18,500 nt of DNA from an uncultured Clostridia bacterium (GTDB taxonomy: Bacteria; Bacillota; Clostridia; Christensenellales; Borkfalkiaceae), in NCBI GenBank assembly GCA_947088135.1, contig CAMUFJ010000034.1:1-18500 (forward strand). Direction: 5' to 3'. The notes beneath the pieces are model-generated. The model saw nothing but the letters and a program-made list of their open reading frames with translations, did no database searches and had not been told where the DNA came from. A program made the translations under genes and the position numbers. Positions 11,815 through 18,500 of this stretch are shown here, one piece after another (position 1 is the stretch's first letter; each line of letters starts with the position of its first letter).

Positions 11815-13674
11815 CTATATTAATTTTTCGTATTCCTCATAGAGGGAATCCGATTCGGCGTGCAGGGCATCGAGGCGCGCCGTTATTTTTTGTACGGCGG
11901 TGTAGTCGGCGGCGTTCGCGGCGAGCTCTCCGTTCAGGCTTTCCTCCTCGGCTTCCAAATTTTCGAGGCGGGTTTCTATCTCTCGGATTCGGGTGCGCTT
12001 CTGCGTTTCCTTCGCCCGTTCCGCGCGCGAGCGGTATCCGCCGCCCTGTTCCTTCGCTTGTTCCGCTTTCGGGGCTTCCTTTTTGGGCGCGTCTTTTTTA
12101 GATTGCAGATATTGTTCGTATCCGCCGTTGAAGAGAACGATTTTTCCGTCTTCCAAACAGGCGATGCGGGTCGCGATCGCCTCGATGAATCTTCTGTCGT
12201 GCGAAACGAACAGCAAAGTGCCGTCGAACGCTTTGAGCGCTTCTTCGAGCGCTTCCCTTGCGGGCAAATCGAGGTGGTTGGTGGGCTCGTCCAAAAACAG
12301 TACGTTTCCCCGCCGCGCTTGCAGGAGGGAAAGTTCGAGCTTGGCTTTCAGTCCGCCCGAAAGCTCTTTCACTTTTTTGTTTACGTCTTCCGCGTCTAGC
12401 CCCGCTTGCGCGAGAAGCTTTCGCGCGTCCGTTTGGGAGAGGAGAGAGTATTTGCCCCAAAACGCCTCCAATACCCGTTCTTCCCCGTCAAGGTCGGCGT
12501 TCTCTTGGTCGTAGTAGGCGATTTTTGCGAATCTGCCCAACTGCACGGCGGGGTTCTTGGAGAGAAAATATTTTAAGAGGGTGCTTTTTCCCGTGCCGTT
12601 TTCCCCGAGAAGGGCGCACTTTTCCCCGCGCATCAAGGTAAATTCCGCGTCCTTTAAAAGCACTTTTCCGCCCGCCGTCAAATCGAATTTTTCCGCGTGA
12701 AGCACCCGTTCGTAGGGGCGTTCCTCGTACGCAAAGCGGAAGCGCGGAGGCGGGGGAGGAAGCACGGGTTTTTCCAAAAGCTCCATTCTATCCAACTGTT
12801 TTACGCGGCTCTGCGCGCTCTTTGCCGTGGTGGCGCGCACGATGTTTCTGTCCACGTAATCTTGAAGTTTAGCGATTTCTTCCCGCTGTTTTTCGTATTC
12901 CCGTTCCAAACGCTTATAGCGTTCCTCCCGCAAAATTTTATATTTGGAGTAGTTGCCTTGATAGGAAACGAGATTTCCCGCCAACAGCTCCAAGGTGCGG
13001 TTTGTGAGTCTGTCTAAAAAATAACGGTCGTGCGATACGATGAAGAGCGCGCCCCGATAGGAGGAAAGATATTCTTCGAGCCAAAACAGCGTTTTAATAT
13101 CCAAGTGGTTGGTGGGCTCGTCCAGAACGAGTAAATCGGGCTCTTCGAGCAAAAGTCTGCAAAGTTTTAAGCGCGTCTTTTCCCCTCCGCTCATGGTGTC
13201 CGTGCGCTGGTCTAAGCGGTCGAGAAAGCCCATGCCGCCCAAAACCGTTTTGATCTTGACTTCGAAGTGATAGCTGTCCCGCGCCGCAATGCGTTTGTTG
13301 AGGCTCTCGTAGCGGGCGGAGAGAACGGACAGCTCGTTCTCGGACGCCCGTTCCATCTGCCGTTCCGTTTCCCTGAGACGTTCGATGAGCTCTTCGTCCT
13401 CGCGGAAGATGCGGCGCATGGCGGTTTCCACGGTGTCGTTTCCTTCAAAACCGCCGCTCTGCTCCAAGTATCCCGCGCGAATGCCGTTCTTTCTCAAAAC
13501 CGTGCCCGCGTCGGGCGTCAGATATCCGAGCATGAGTTTGATAAGGGTGGTCTTCCCTTCGCCGTTTCCGCCGAGCAAACCGATGCGCTCGCCCTCGTTC
13601 ACGGCAAAGGAAACGTTCTCCACGATGCGGAGATCGGTATAGCCGTAGCTTATGTTTTCAAGACTTACAAGCAT
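11815..13674 (-). CDS. ABC-F family ATP-binding protein (ribosome-associated)
   Basis: This soluble protein has two ABC ATPase domains and no membrane segments. ABC1 has Walker A GGNGEGKTT (35-43), signature MSGGEKTRL (161-169) and Walker B LVLDEPTNHLD (182-192). The linker (about 240-320) is charged and carries the QSRVKQLDRME segment typical of the tRNA-interacting P-site motif. ABC2 has GENGTGKST (357-365), LSGGLKAKL (438-446) and LFLDEPTNHLD. A Pro/Lys-rich spacer and a C-terminal coiled coil (about 560-619) resemble Uup/YfmR/YdiF proteins. Such proteins act at the ribosomal E site in translation or ribosome protection. Antibiotic resistance is possible but nothing here indicates it. The ribosome site AAGGTG (13679-13684, minus strand) supports the ATG at 13674. 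No clear promoter was identified. Confidence 0.95.
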   Translation of the reverse strand: MLVSLENISYGYTDLRIVENVSFAVNEGERIGLLGGNGEGKTTLIKLMLGYLTPDAGTVLRKNGIRAGYLEQSGGFEGNDTVETAMRRIFREDEELIERLRETERQMERASENELSVLSARYESLNKRIAARDSYHFEVKIKTVLGGMGFLDRLDQRTDTMSGGEKTRLKLCRLLLEEPDLLVLDEPTNHLDIKTLFWLEEYLSSYRGALFIVSHDRYFLDRLTNRTLELLAGNLVSYQGNYSKYKILREERYKRLEREYEKQREEIAKLQDYVDRNIVRATTAKSAQSRVKQLDRMELLEKPVLPPPPPRFRFAYEERPYERVLHAEKFDLTAGGKVLLKDAEFTLMRGEKCALLGENGTGKSTLLKYFLSKNPAVQLGRFAKIAYYDQENADLDGEERVLEAFWGKYSLLSQTDARKLLAQAGLDAEDVNKKVKELSGGLKAKLELSLLQARRGNVLFLDEPTNHLDLPAREALEEALKAFDGTLLFVSHDRRFIEAIATRIACLEDGKIVLFNGGYEQYLQSKKDAPKKEAPKAEQAKEQGGGYRSRAERAKETQKRTRIREIETRLENLEAEEESLNGELAANAADYTAVQKITARLDALHAESDSLYEEYEKLI

Positions 13675-13687
13675 AATTCACCTTAAT

Positions 13688-13819
13688 ATGCAAAAAATAG
13701 GGGATATGAATAAACGGTTACAGGCGATCCGTGCGCTGGAAGAGCGTTTGAAATACGCTTCTCCCGACGAATGCGCCCGCCTTACCAAGGAATTGGTAAA
13801 GCTCAAAGACAATTTGTAA
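13688..13819 (+). CDS. Possible small ORF, 43 residues (or 37), unknown function
   Basis: The frame from ATG 13688 reads MQKIGDMNKRLQAIRALEER and continues as a charged, helix-forming peptide ending KELVKLKDNL. A second ATG at 13706 gives 37 residues. AGGGG (13699-13703) is only two bases before the second ATG and no site precedes the first, so translation signals are poor. The composition (Leu, Lys, Glu, Arg spaced for an amphipathic helix) and codon choice look like the neighbours. It lies divergent to the ABC-F gene and ends six bases before the stop of the convergent pflX-like gene. It may be a real micropeptide or chance. Confidence 0.4.
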   Translation: MQKIGDMNKRLQAIRALEERLKYASPDECARLTKELVKLKDNL

Positions 13820-13825
13820 CGCGCG

Positions 13826-14680
13826 TTAAAAGTCCCACGCGGGAATAAACGCGGTCTGCGCGCTGTCCTTTTCCTGCGTGTAGAGGTTTTCGAAGCCGAG
13901 CGACAGGGCGTAGTCTACGACGCGCCCGTATTCCCGCGCCGTGACGGGGCGGTTGAGCTCGGGGAAGCCCGTAATCTCTCCCATGGGCGTATATTGGCGC
14001 ATAAGGGAGAGGGGAACGTTTTCGGGAAGCGTTTGCTTTAAGAAGTCGAGTACCTTTAACGAATCGGACGAGCACCCCGGCATCACGAGGTGGCGCACGA
14101 GGATCCCCGAGAGGATTTTTCCGTCCTCGCGGAATTGCATCGGCTTTTGCGCCATGAACGCGATCGCCTTGCCCGCGTAGTCAAAGTAATCGGCTCTTCC
14201 CGTGTAGCGGTTTGAAAGGGCGGGGGAATAGAACTTCAAATCGGGCAGCCAAACGTCTATATAGGGGGCGATCTCTTCGAGCGCCTCCGTTTTTGCGTAT
14301 CCGCCCGAGTTGTACACTACGGGCACACGGGGCTTGCGCAGGGCAAGCGCTTCGGCAATGAGATTCGAAACGTGGTCGGGCGTTACGAGGTTGACGTTCT
14401 CCGCGCCCGCGTCTTCGAGCTCTTGAAAAATTTCGGCGAGCTCCTTAGGGGTCACGGGTTTTCCCCGTTCTGCGCGCGAGAGCTCGTAATTCTGGCAGAA
14501 TGCGCACCGCAGGGCGCACCCGCCGAAGAACACCGTTCCGCTGCCGTTTTTATGGGAAACGGGAGGCTCTTCGTAGGGGTGCAGGTAGTATTTCGCCACC
14601 GTAAGCCCCTTCACGCCGCACCTGCCCGTTTGTCTTTCTCTGTCCGCCCCGCACGCAACGGGGCACAGCCTGCATTCCAT
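13826..14680 (-). CDS. PflX-like radical SAM protein (pyruvate formate-lyase activase homolog)
   Basis: This 284-residue protein of the COG1313/PflX type binds a [4Fe-4S] cluster through C55-x3-C59-x2-C62 (GGCALRCAFCQNYELS) and would cleave SAM to a 5'-deoxyadenosyl radical. Four cysteines in the first 21 residues (C3, C6, C10, C21) form the extra motif usual for this group. Segments NLVTPDHVS, VVYNSGGY, DVWLPDLKFY, LVRHLVMPG and SLMRQYTPMG are also characteristic. It is a homolog of glycyl-radical activases, but its substrate is not established and no glycyl-radical enzyme is adjacent. The ATG has no ribosome site; TATAAT lies six bases before it, predicting a leaderless mRNA. The gene is divergent from metK, which supplies SAM. 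Confidence 0.9.
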   Translation of the reverse strand: MECRLCPVACGADRERQTGRCGVKGLTVAKYYLHPYEEPPVSHKNGSGTVFFGGCALRCAFCQNYELSRAERGKPVTPKELAEIFQELEDAGAENVNLVTPDHVSNLIAEALALRKPRVPVVYNSGGYAKTEALEEIAPYIDVWLPDLKFYSPALSNRYTGRADYFDYAGKAIAFMAQKPMQFREDGKILSGILVRHLVMPGCSSDSLKVLDFLKQTLPENVPLSLMRQYTPMGEITGFPELNRPVTAREYGRVVDYALSLGFENLYTQEKDSAQTAFIPAWDF

Positions 14681-14686
14681 ACGCGG

Positions 14687-14715
14687 ATTATACCACTTTT
14701 CATCGAAAAAAGCAA
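14687..14715 (-). promoter_or_regulatory. Leaderless-type promoter of the pflX-like gene
   Basis: On the minus strand TTGCTT (14710-14715) and a perfect TATAAT (14687-14692) are exactly 17 bp apart. The -10 ends six bases before the ATG at 14680, so the transcript should begin at the start codon. Confidence 0.8.
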
Positions 14716-14733
14716 GTCGAGCCGTCAGTTTGT

Positions 14734-14762
14734 TTGACTTTTTCGCCTCAATCGTCTATAAT
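14734..14762 (+). promoter_or_regulatory. Promoter of metK-bioY
   Basis: TTGACT (14734-14739) and TATAAT (14757-14762) are exactly 17 bp apart. Transcription would start near 14769, leaving a leader of about 20 nt, too short for an S-box or other SAM riboswitch. Confidence 0.88.
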
Positions 14763-14789
14763 GCGGTAGAAGAAAGATAGAGGATAGAC

Positions 14790-15959
14790 ATGAAACGGTT
14801 TTTTACAAGCGAAAGCGTGACGGAAGGACACCCCGATAAGGTGTGCGACCGCATTGCAGACAGTATTTTAGACGAATTACTGAAAAAGAACGAACACGCG
14901 CGTTCCGCGGTGGAATGCTGCGCGGCTTACAACACCCTGTTCATCGCGGGGGAGGTTTCGGGCGCGGAGGTCGATTACGAGAAGATCGCGCGCTCCGTCA
15001 TTCGGGAAATCGGTTACGATTTCGGGGATTTTGCTTACGATAAGTGCCGTATTTTACAGCTCGTACACGGGCAGTCGGCGGATATCGCGCTCGGCGTGGA
15101 CGCTTCCCAAGAAAAAAAAGCGGGCGGCGGGGAACAGGACGAGCTCGGCGCGGGCGATCAGGGCTTGATGTTCGGCTACGCCTGCCGGGAAACGGAGGAG
15201 TTGATGCCTCTTCCCGTTATGCTTGCCCACAAGCTCGCGGAAGGGCTCACCGCACTCAGAAAGAGCGGGAAGCTTCCCTATCTCCGTCCGGACGGAAAGA
15301 CGCAAGTCACCGTGGAGTACGAAGGCAACCGTCCCGTCCGCGTGGATACGGTCGTCGTTTCCACGCAGCACTCGGAAGGGGTCGGACAGGAGCAGATCGC
15401 GGAGGATATTAAAAAATATCTCGTAAACGAGGTTGTTCCCGCCCGTCTTTTAGATGAAAATACCAAATATTTCATCAATCCCACGGGGAAGTTCGTCATC
15501 GGCGGGCCGGAGGGGGACAGCGGTCTGACGGGCAGAAAGATCGTGGTGGATACCTACGGCGGACGGTGCGCGCACGGCGGCGGTTCGTTTGCGGGAAAAG
15601 ACCCCACTAAGGTGGACAGGAGCGCAACGTATATGGCGCGCTATATCTGCAAAAACATGGTGGCGGCGGGGCTTGCCGACGAAATGGAGTTGCAGGTCGC
15701 TTACGCGATCGGCGTCGCGCATCCCGTTTCGGTGTTCGTAAACACCTACGGCACGGGAAAGCTTCCCGACGACGAGCTTGCGGGTATCGTGCAAAAGGAG
15801 TTCGATCTTCGCCCGTCGGCGATCATTTCCGCGCTCAATCTGCGCCGTCCCGTGTATGCGGCTACTTCCGCGTACGGGCATTTCGGCAGAAAGGGCTTCC
15901 CTTGGGAAGAGATTGACCGCGTGCGGGATTTGGAAAGATATTTGAAAGAGGTAAAATAA
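14790..15959 (+). CDS. metK: S-adenosylmethionine synthetase
   Basis: MetK makes S-adenosylmethionine from methionine and ATP and works as a cytosolic tetramer. The 389-residue protein has ESVTEGHPDKVCD (H14, D16, K17), the GAGDQGLMFGYA signature, RPDGKTQVTVEY, INPTGKFVIGGPEGDSGLTG and the second signature GGSFAGKDPTKVDRSA, all at expected order and spacing. A GAGG site (14780-14783) precedes the ATG by six bases. bioY follows after two bases, so they share the promoter at 14734-14762. It is divergent from the pflX-like radical SAM gene. Confidence 0.98.
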   Translation: MKRFFTSESVTEGHPDKVCDRIADSILDELLKKNEHARSAVECCAAYNTLFIAGEVSGAEVDYEKIARSVIREIGYDFGDFAYDKCRILQLVHGQSADIALGVDASQEKKAGGGEQDELGAGDQGLMFGYACRETEELMPLPVMLAHKLAEGLTALRKSGKLPYLRPDGKTQVTVEYEGNRPVRVDTVVVSTQHSEGVGQEQIAEDIKKYLVNEVVPARLLDENTKYFINPTGKFVIGGPEGDSGLTGRKIVVDTYGGRCAHGGGSFAGKDPTKVDRSATYMARYICKNMVAAGLADEMELQVAYAIGVAHPVSVFVNTYGTGKLPDDELAGIVQKEFDLRPSAIISALNLRRPVYAATSAYGHFGRKGFPWEEIDRVRDLERYLKEVK

Positions 15960-15961
15960 CG

Positions 15962-16534
15962 ATGAACGAAGTAAAATCGGGTCGGCGGGCAAAGCCCGTT
16001 CGGCGGAGCGTTGCGCGCGAAATCGCGTATATTGCGCTCAGTGTGTCGCTCATTACCGTTTGCGCATGGATCTCCGTGCCCGTTGCGGCAATTCCCGTAA
16101 CGCTTCAAACGTTTGCGGTTGCGCTCATCGGCGCGCTGATGGGCTGGAAACGTGCTTTGGCGGCGGTTGCGGCGTATCTCGTTATGGGGCTTGTCGGCAT
16201 TCCCGTGTTTGCGGGCTTCAAGGCGGGCGTCGCCACGCTCATGGGCGCGACGGGCGGTTACATATTCGGCTTTGCGTTTTTGGCGCTGTTTCCCGCGCTC
16301 TTTAAAATGCTTCCCGTAAAGAATAAGTGGGGAAGGGCGGCGATCTTCTACGGCGCGAGCATTTTGGGGCTGGCGGTTTGCTACCTCTTCGGAACGGCGT
16401 GGTTCGTGCTCATCTATGACTGTACGTTCGTTTACGCGCTCACCGTATGCGTTGTGCCGTATCTTATTCCCGACGCCGTGAAATTCGTCTTTTCCTCCGC
16501 AATCGCCGTGAGGGTGGAGAAATACGTGAGATGA
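15962..16534 (+). CDS. bioY: Biotin transporter, BioY S component
   Basis: BioY is the membrane substrate-binding component for biotin of an ECF-type importer and may work with a shared EcfAAT module or alone. The 190-residue protein starts with a basic tail (to about residue 18) and continues as roughly six hydrophobic helices. The family segments VPVAAIPVTLQTFAVALIGA, GWKRALAAVAAYLVMGLVGIPVF and GATGGYIFGF are present. It starts two bases after the metK stop with a GAGGTAA site inside the metK end, so it is co-transcribed. No BirA operator is visible, as it has no promoter of its own. The partner genes ecfA and ecfT are not in the window. Confidence 0.95.
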   Translation: MNEVKSGRRAKPVRRSVAREIAYIALSVSLITVCAWISVPVAAIPVTLQTFAVALIGALMGWKRALAAVAAYLVMGLVGIPVFAGFKAGVATLMGATGGYIFGFAFLALFPALFKMLPVKNKWGRAAIFYGASILGLAVCYLFGTAWFVLIYDCTFVYALTVCVVPYLIPDAVKFVFSSAIAVRVEKYVR

Positions 16535-16598
16535 GTTTCGCGGACTTTTCGTTCCGAAAAGCTTTGCGGGCTTGTAACCTCACGGTATATATTGTAAC

Positions 16599-16623
16599 AA
16601 AACCCGAGTTTGCTCGGGTTTTT
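16599..16623 (+). terminator. Terminator after metK-bioY
   Basis: AAAACCCGAG and CTCGGGTTTT pair around a TTTG loop, and the stem ends in a run of T. It lies 65 bp after the bioY stop and before the next promoter. A smaller hairpin, CTTTTCG-TTC-CGAAAAG, lies just after bioY at about 16547-16563. Confidence 0.92.
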
Positions 16624-16675
16624 GCTATTTATTTTAATTTTTTTTTAAGCATTCTATCTTTTTGCGCGGGAGGTA

Positions 16676-16704
16676 TTGACATTTTTGCCTGAATGAGCTA
16701 TAAT
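16676..16704 (+). promoter_or_regulatory. Consensus promoter of the regulator-isomerase operon
   Basis: TTGACA (16676-16681) and TATAAT (16699-16704) are both perfect and 17 bp apart. A GAAGGAG ribosome site (16708-16714) follows immediately, so the leader is only about 11 nt. No clear inverted-repeat operator is visible around it. Confidence 0.92.
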
Positions 16705-16721
16705 AATGAAGGAGTTTTACT

Positions 16722-17633
16722 ATGATCTACTTGAAGGATTTTAAACAAGGCAAAATTTTGTATGAAGCGCTCGACTCGGAGGTTCGTCTTGGAATTCTCG
16801 ACGAGCTGTTGCATAAGGGGGAACTCAATCTCGCATATTTCGCTAAACGTTTCGACGTTTCCAACGGCGCGATCACCGCACACGTAAAGAAATTGCACGC
16901 GGCGGGGCTGATCGACATTTCCACCTCTTCGGGGGTGCGCGGTACGCAGAAGATCTGTTCGCTCGCGACCGATAAAATCATCGTCGATCTCGTCAGCCGT
17001 CCGCAGACGGAAGGCAGGGTGGAATCGGCGCATATCGACATCGGGCACTACGCCGATTATTTCGTTCATCCAACCTGCGGGCTTGCGACCAAGGAACACG
17101 TTGTCGGACGGTTCGACGATCCCGCGTGCTTCTCCTATCCCGAACGCATCAAGGCGGGCATTTTGTGGCTGGGTTACGGTTACGTGGAATATCTCGTGCC
17201 CAACTATCTGCCGACGGACGGAAGCTTGGAGGAATTGCAATTTTCCTTGGAGATCGCTTCGGAAGCGCCCGGCTACGCGACTTTTTATCCGAGCGATATC
17301 CATTTCGCCGTAAACGGGCATGAGCTGGGCATTTATACGAGTAAAGGTGAATATAATGACCGCGCGGGGACTTGCAATCCCTCTTGGTGGTACGGCAATT
17401 TAGGGCAGTACGGGAAAAAGGTGATCGTCACCGTCAACCGCGAGGGCTCCTTCATCGGCGGGGTGAAGACCTCGGATACCACGGTGGACGAGCTGAATAT
17501 CAAAACGGGAAGCAGGATCAGGCTGAGGATTTCCGTTCCCGACGACGCGGAAAACCGCGGAGGGTTTACTCTCTTCGGGCGGGGCTTCGGCGATTACGAT
17601 GAGGGCATCGTATGCAATTTCATTTGCAAATAA
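16722..17633 (+). CDS. ArsR-like winged-helix regulator with a large beta-rich C-terminal domain
   Basis: Residues 1-85 form a winged helix-turn-helix of the ArsR type (LDSEVRLGILDELL, LNLAYFAKRFDVSNGAITAHVKKLHAAGLI). The remaining 220 residues are not the small ArsR dimer arm. They are beta-rich and aromatic, with GYGYVEYLVPNYLP, LEIASEAPGYATFYPSDIHF, NPSWWYGNLGQYGKK and a terminal GFTLFGRGFGDYDEGIVCNF, resembling a ligand-binding sandwich. No metal-binding CxC motif typical of metal-sensing ArsR proteins is seen. Together with the isomerase-like gene 16 bp downstream this suggests a carbohydrate-responsive regulator, which is inference. It has a perfect promoter and ribosome site and may be expressed constantly, controlling targets elsewhere. 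Confidence 0.85.
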   Translation: MIYLKDFKQGKILYEALDSEVRLGILDELLHKGELNLAYFAKRFDVSNGAITAHVKKLHAAGLIDISTSSGVRGTQKICSLATDKIIVDLVSRPQTEGRVESAHIDIGHYADYFVHPTCGLATKEHVVGRFDDPACFSYPERIKAGILWLGYGYVEYLVPNYLPTDGSLEELQFSLEIASEAPGYATFYPSDIHFAVNGHELGIYTSKGEYNDRAGTCNPSWWYGNLGQYGKKVIVTVNREGSFIGGVKTSDTTVDELNIKTGSRIRLRISVPDDAENRGGFTLFGRGFGDYDEGIVCNFICK

Positions 17634-17649
17634 GCAAAGCGGGTAATGT

Positions 17650-18438
17650 ATGAGAGCGGGCGTTTCTACGGCTTCGCTCTTTTTACGTGTCAACACCGAG
17701 GACGCGCTTGCGCTCCTCTCGGAATGGGGCGTAAAGGAGGCGGAAGTCTTTTTAACTTCTTTTTGCGAATACGGCGGGAAATTCGCGCGCCTTTTAAAGA
17801 GCAAAGCGGGGGGCGTCCGCGTCAATTCTCTGCACGCGTTGGATACGCAGTTCGAGCCGCAGCTCTTTTCCGAACATCCGCGCGTTTTAAACGACGCATA
17901 CGAATGGCTGCGTCGGTTTCTCTCGTCCGCTAAAATTTTAGGCGCGGAATACTACTCCTTTCACGGTTTGGCGCGCATGAAGCGCAGTTTTAAAGAGGAT
18001 CTTCCAAAACGTGCGGACGCGCTTGTAAAACTCTGCGCCGAATGCGGAAAGTACGGCGTAAAGCTGTGTCTTGAAAACGTGGAATGGGCTTATTATAACC
18101 GCCCCGGCGTGTTCCGCGCGCTCAAAACGCGCTGTCCTTCTCTCTTGGGTGTGCTCGACGTCAAGCAGGCGCGTTTGAGCGGATATCCGTATCGGGATTA
18201 TTTGGAGGAAATGGGGGAGTCGCTCGCCTACGTTCATGCAAGCGATCTTGGCGCGGACGGCAAAATGTGCCTTCCGGGGCGGGGCACGTTCGATTTCGAC
18301 GAACTTTTTTCCCGTTTGCGGGATATCGGATTCAAAGGGGACGTCTTGATCGAAAATTACGGGGGCGATTACGGCGATTTGGGCGAGGTTAAAGCGGCGT
18401 ATGAGTTTCTTGCGGAAAAAGCGGAAAAATTTTCATGA
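17650..18438 (+). CDS. Sugar phosphate isomerase/epimerase-like TIM barrel protein
   Basis: This 262-residue protein is a member of the AP-endonuclease-2/xylose-isomerase-like superfamily. Candidate metal ligands appear at the ends of successive strands: H62 (SLHALD), H105 (SFHGLA), E142 (CLENVEW), D170 (GVLDVKQA), H196 (YVHASD) and E235 (LIENYGG), the pattern of divalent-metal sugar isomerases and epimerases. GRGTFDFDELFSRL is the conserved late segment. The exact sugar cannot be inferred; endonuclease IV is unlikely given its divergence from Nfo motifs. It begins 16 bp after the regulator, with a weak ribosome site, and is probably co-transcribed. An overlapping ATG at 17646 is in another frame. 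Confidence 0.88.
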   Translation: MRAGVSTASLFLRVNTEDALALLSEWGVKEAEVFLTSFCEYGGKFARLLKSKAGGVRVNSLHALDTQFEPQLFSEHPRVLNDAYEWLRRFLSSAKILGAEYYSFHGLARMKRSFKEDLPKRADALVKLCAECGKYGVKLCLENVEWAYYNRPGVFRALKTRCPSLLGVLDVKQARLSGYPYRDYLEEMGESLAYVHASDLGADGKMCLPGRGTFDFDELFSRLRDIGFKGDVLIENYGGDYGDLGEVKAAYEFLAEKAEKFS

Positions 18439-18458
18439 TAAGGCAAAAATGTTATACT
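18430..18458 (+). promoter_or_regulatory. Possible promoter for a gene beyond the right edge
   Basis: TTTTCA (18430-18435) and TATACT (18453-18458) are 17 bp apart, just after the isomerase gene. The remaining 42 bases hold no start codon with a ribosome site. It is a moderate match only. Confidence 0.4.
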
Positions 18459-18500
18459 ACAATAGACTTCGCAGATAAGGCGAGTCGATAATCTTTGAAA

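Noticed and set aside
15450..15992. 180-codon minus-strand frame over metK
   Set aside because: Shadow of the well-conserved metK gene, no start signals.
1..18500. Search for CRISPR arrays, transposases, integrases, toxin-antitoxin or defence genes, tRNA and rRNA
   Set aside because: None was found by reading both strands; the window is dominated by core metabolic and housekeeping genes.

Overview
The window is ordinary bacterial chromosome, densely packed and about 55% GC by eye. It most likely comes from an uncultured, probably anaerobic clostridium (Firmicutes). Supporting this are a two-subunit class I Fe-S fumarase, Fe-S cysteine desulfidase and radical SAM enzymes, the MEP isoprenoid route (ispG), ispG followed by a PolC-derived gene, BioY, an ABC-F protein with a long C-terminal coiled coil, and AGGAG-type ribosome sites with TTGACA/TATAAT promoters. 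Genus and species cannot be read from the sequence. I see no tRNA, rRNA, CRISPR array, transposase or phage gene.

Layout. 1-1860: a cysteine desulfidase-family gene, then the decayed remains of a short-chain dehydrogenase and a strong hairpin terminator. 1863-4050 (minus): the glycolytic pair pgk-tpiA behind a near-consensus promoter. 4160-7550 (plus): a 55-residue secreted-peptide candidate, then nrdR behind its own NrdR boxes, ispG, and a PolC-like exonuclease that lacks the PHP and polymerase domains, closed by two hairpins. 7566-8926 (minus): fumarase beta and alpha. 9005-11700 (plus): CPBP membrane protease, rlmH, M14 carboxypeptidase and tadA, tightly overlapped. 11815-13674 (minus): ABC-F ATPase. 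13688-13819 (plus): a tiny possible ORF. 13826-14680 (minus): PflX-like radical SAM protein. 14790-16534 (plus): metK-bioY. 16722-18438 (plus): an HTH regulator with a large beta-rich C-terminal domain and a sugar isomerase/epimerase-like protein, with a possible promoter at the right edge.

How the genes fit together. Most are housekeeping: lower glycolysis, dNTP control, isoprenoids, fumarate/malate interconversion, rRNA and tRNA modification, SAM supply and biotin uptake. Regulation is the more informative layer. NrdR appears to control its own operon through two helically phased boxes. Three genes (fumarase alpha, the CPBP protease and pflX) have a perfect TATAAT exactly six bases before ATG and no Shine-Dalgarno sequence, which predicts leaderless mRNAs. 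Two of these three are divergent and mirror each other in a 15-bp perfect inverted repeat that includes both start codons.

I did not find a convincing new multi-gene defence or mobile system. The items most worth following up are the stand-alone PolC-derived exonuclease in the ispG-polC position, the mirrored leaderless promoters, the internally deleted dehydrogenase, and the regulator/isomerase pair.
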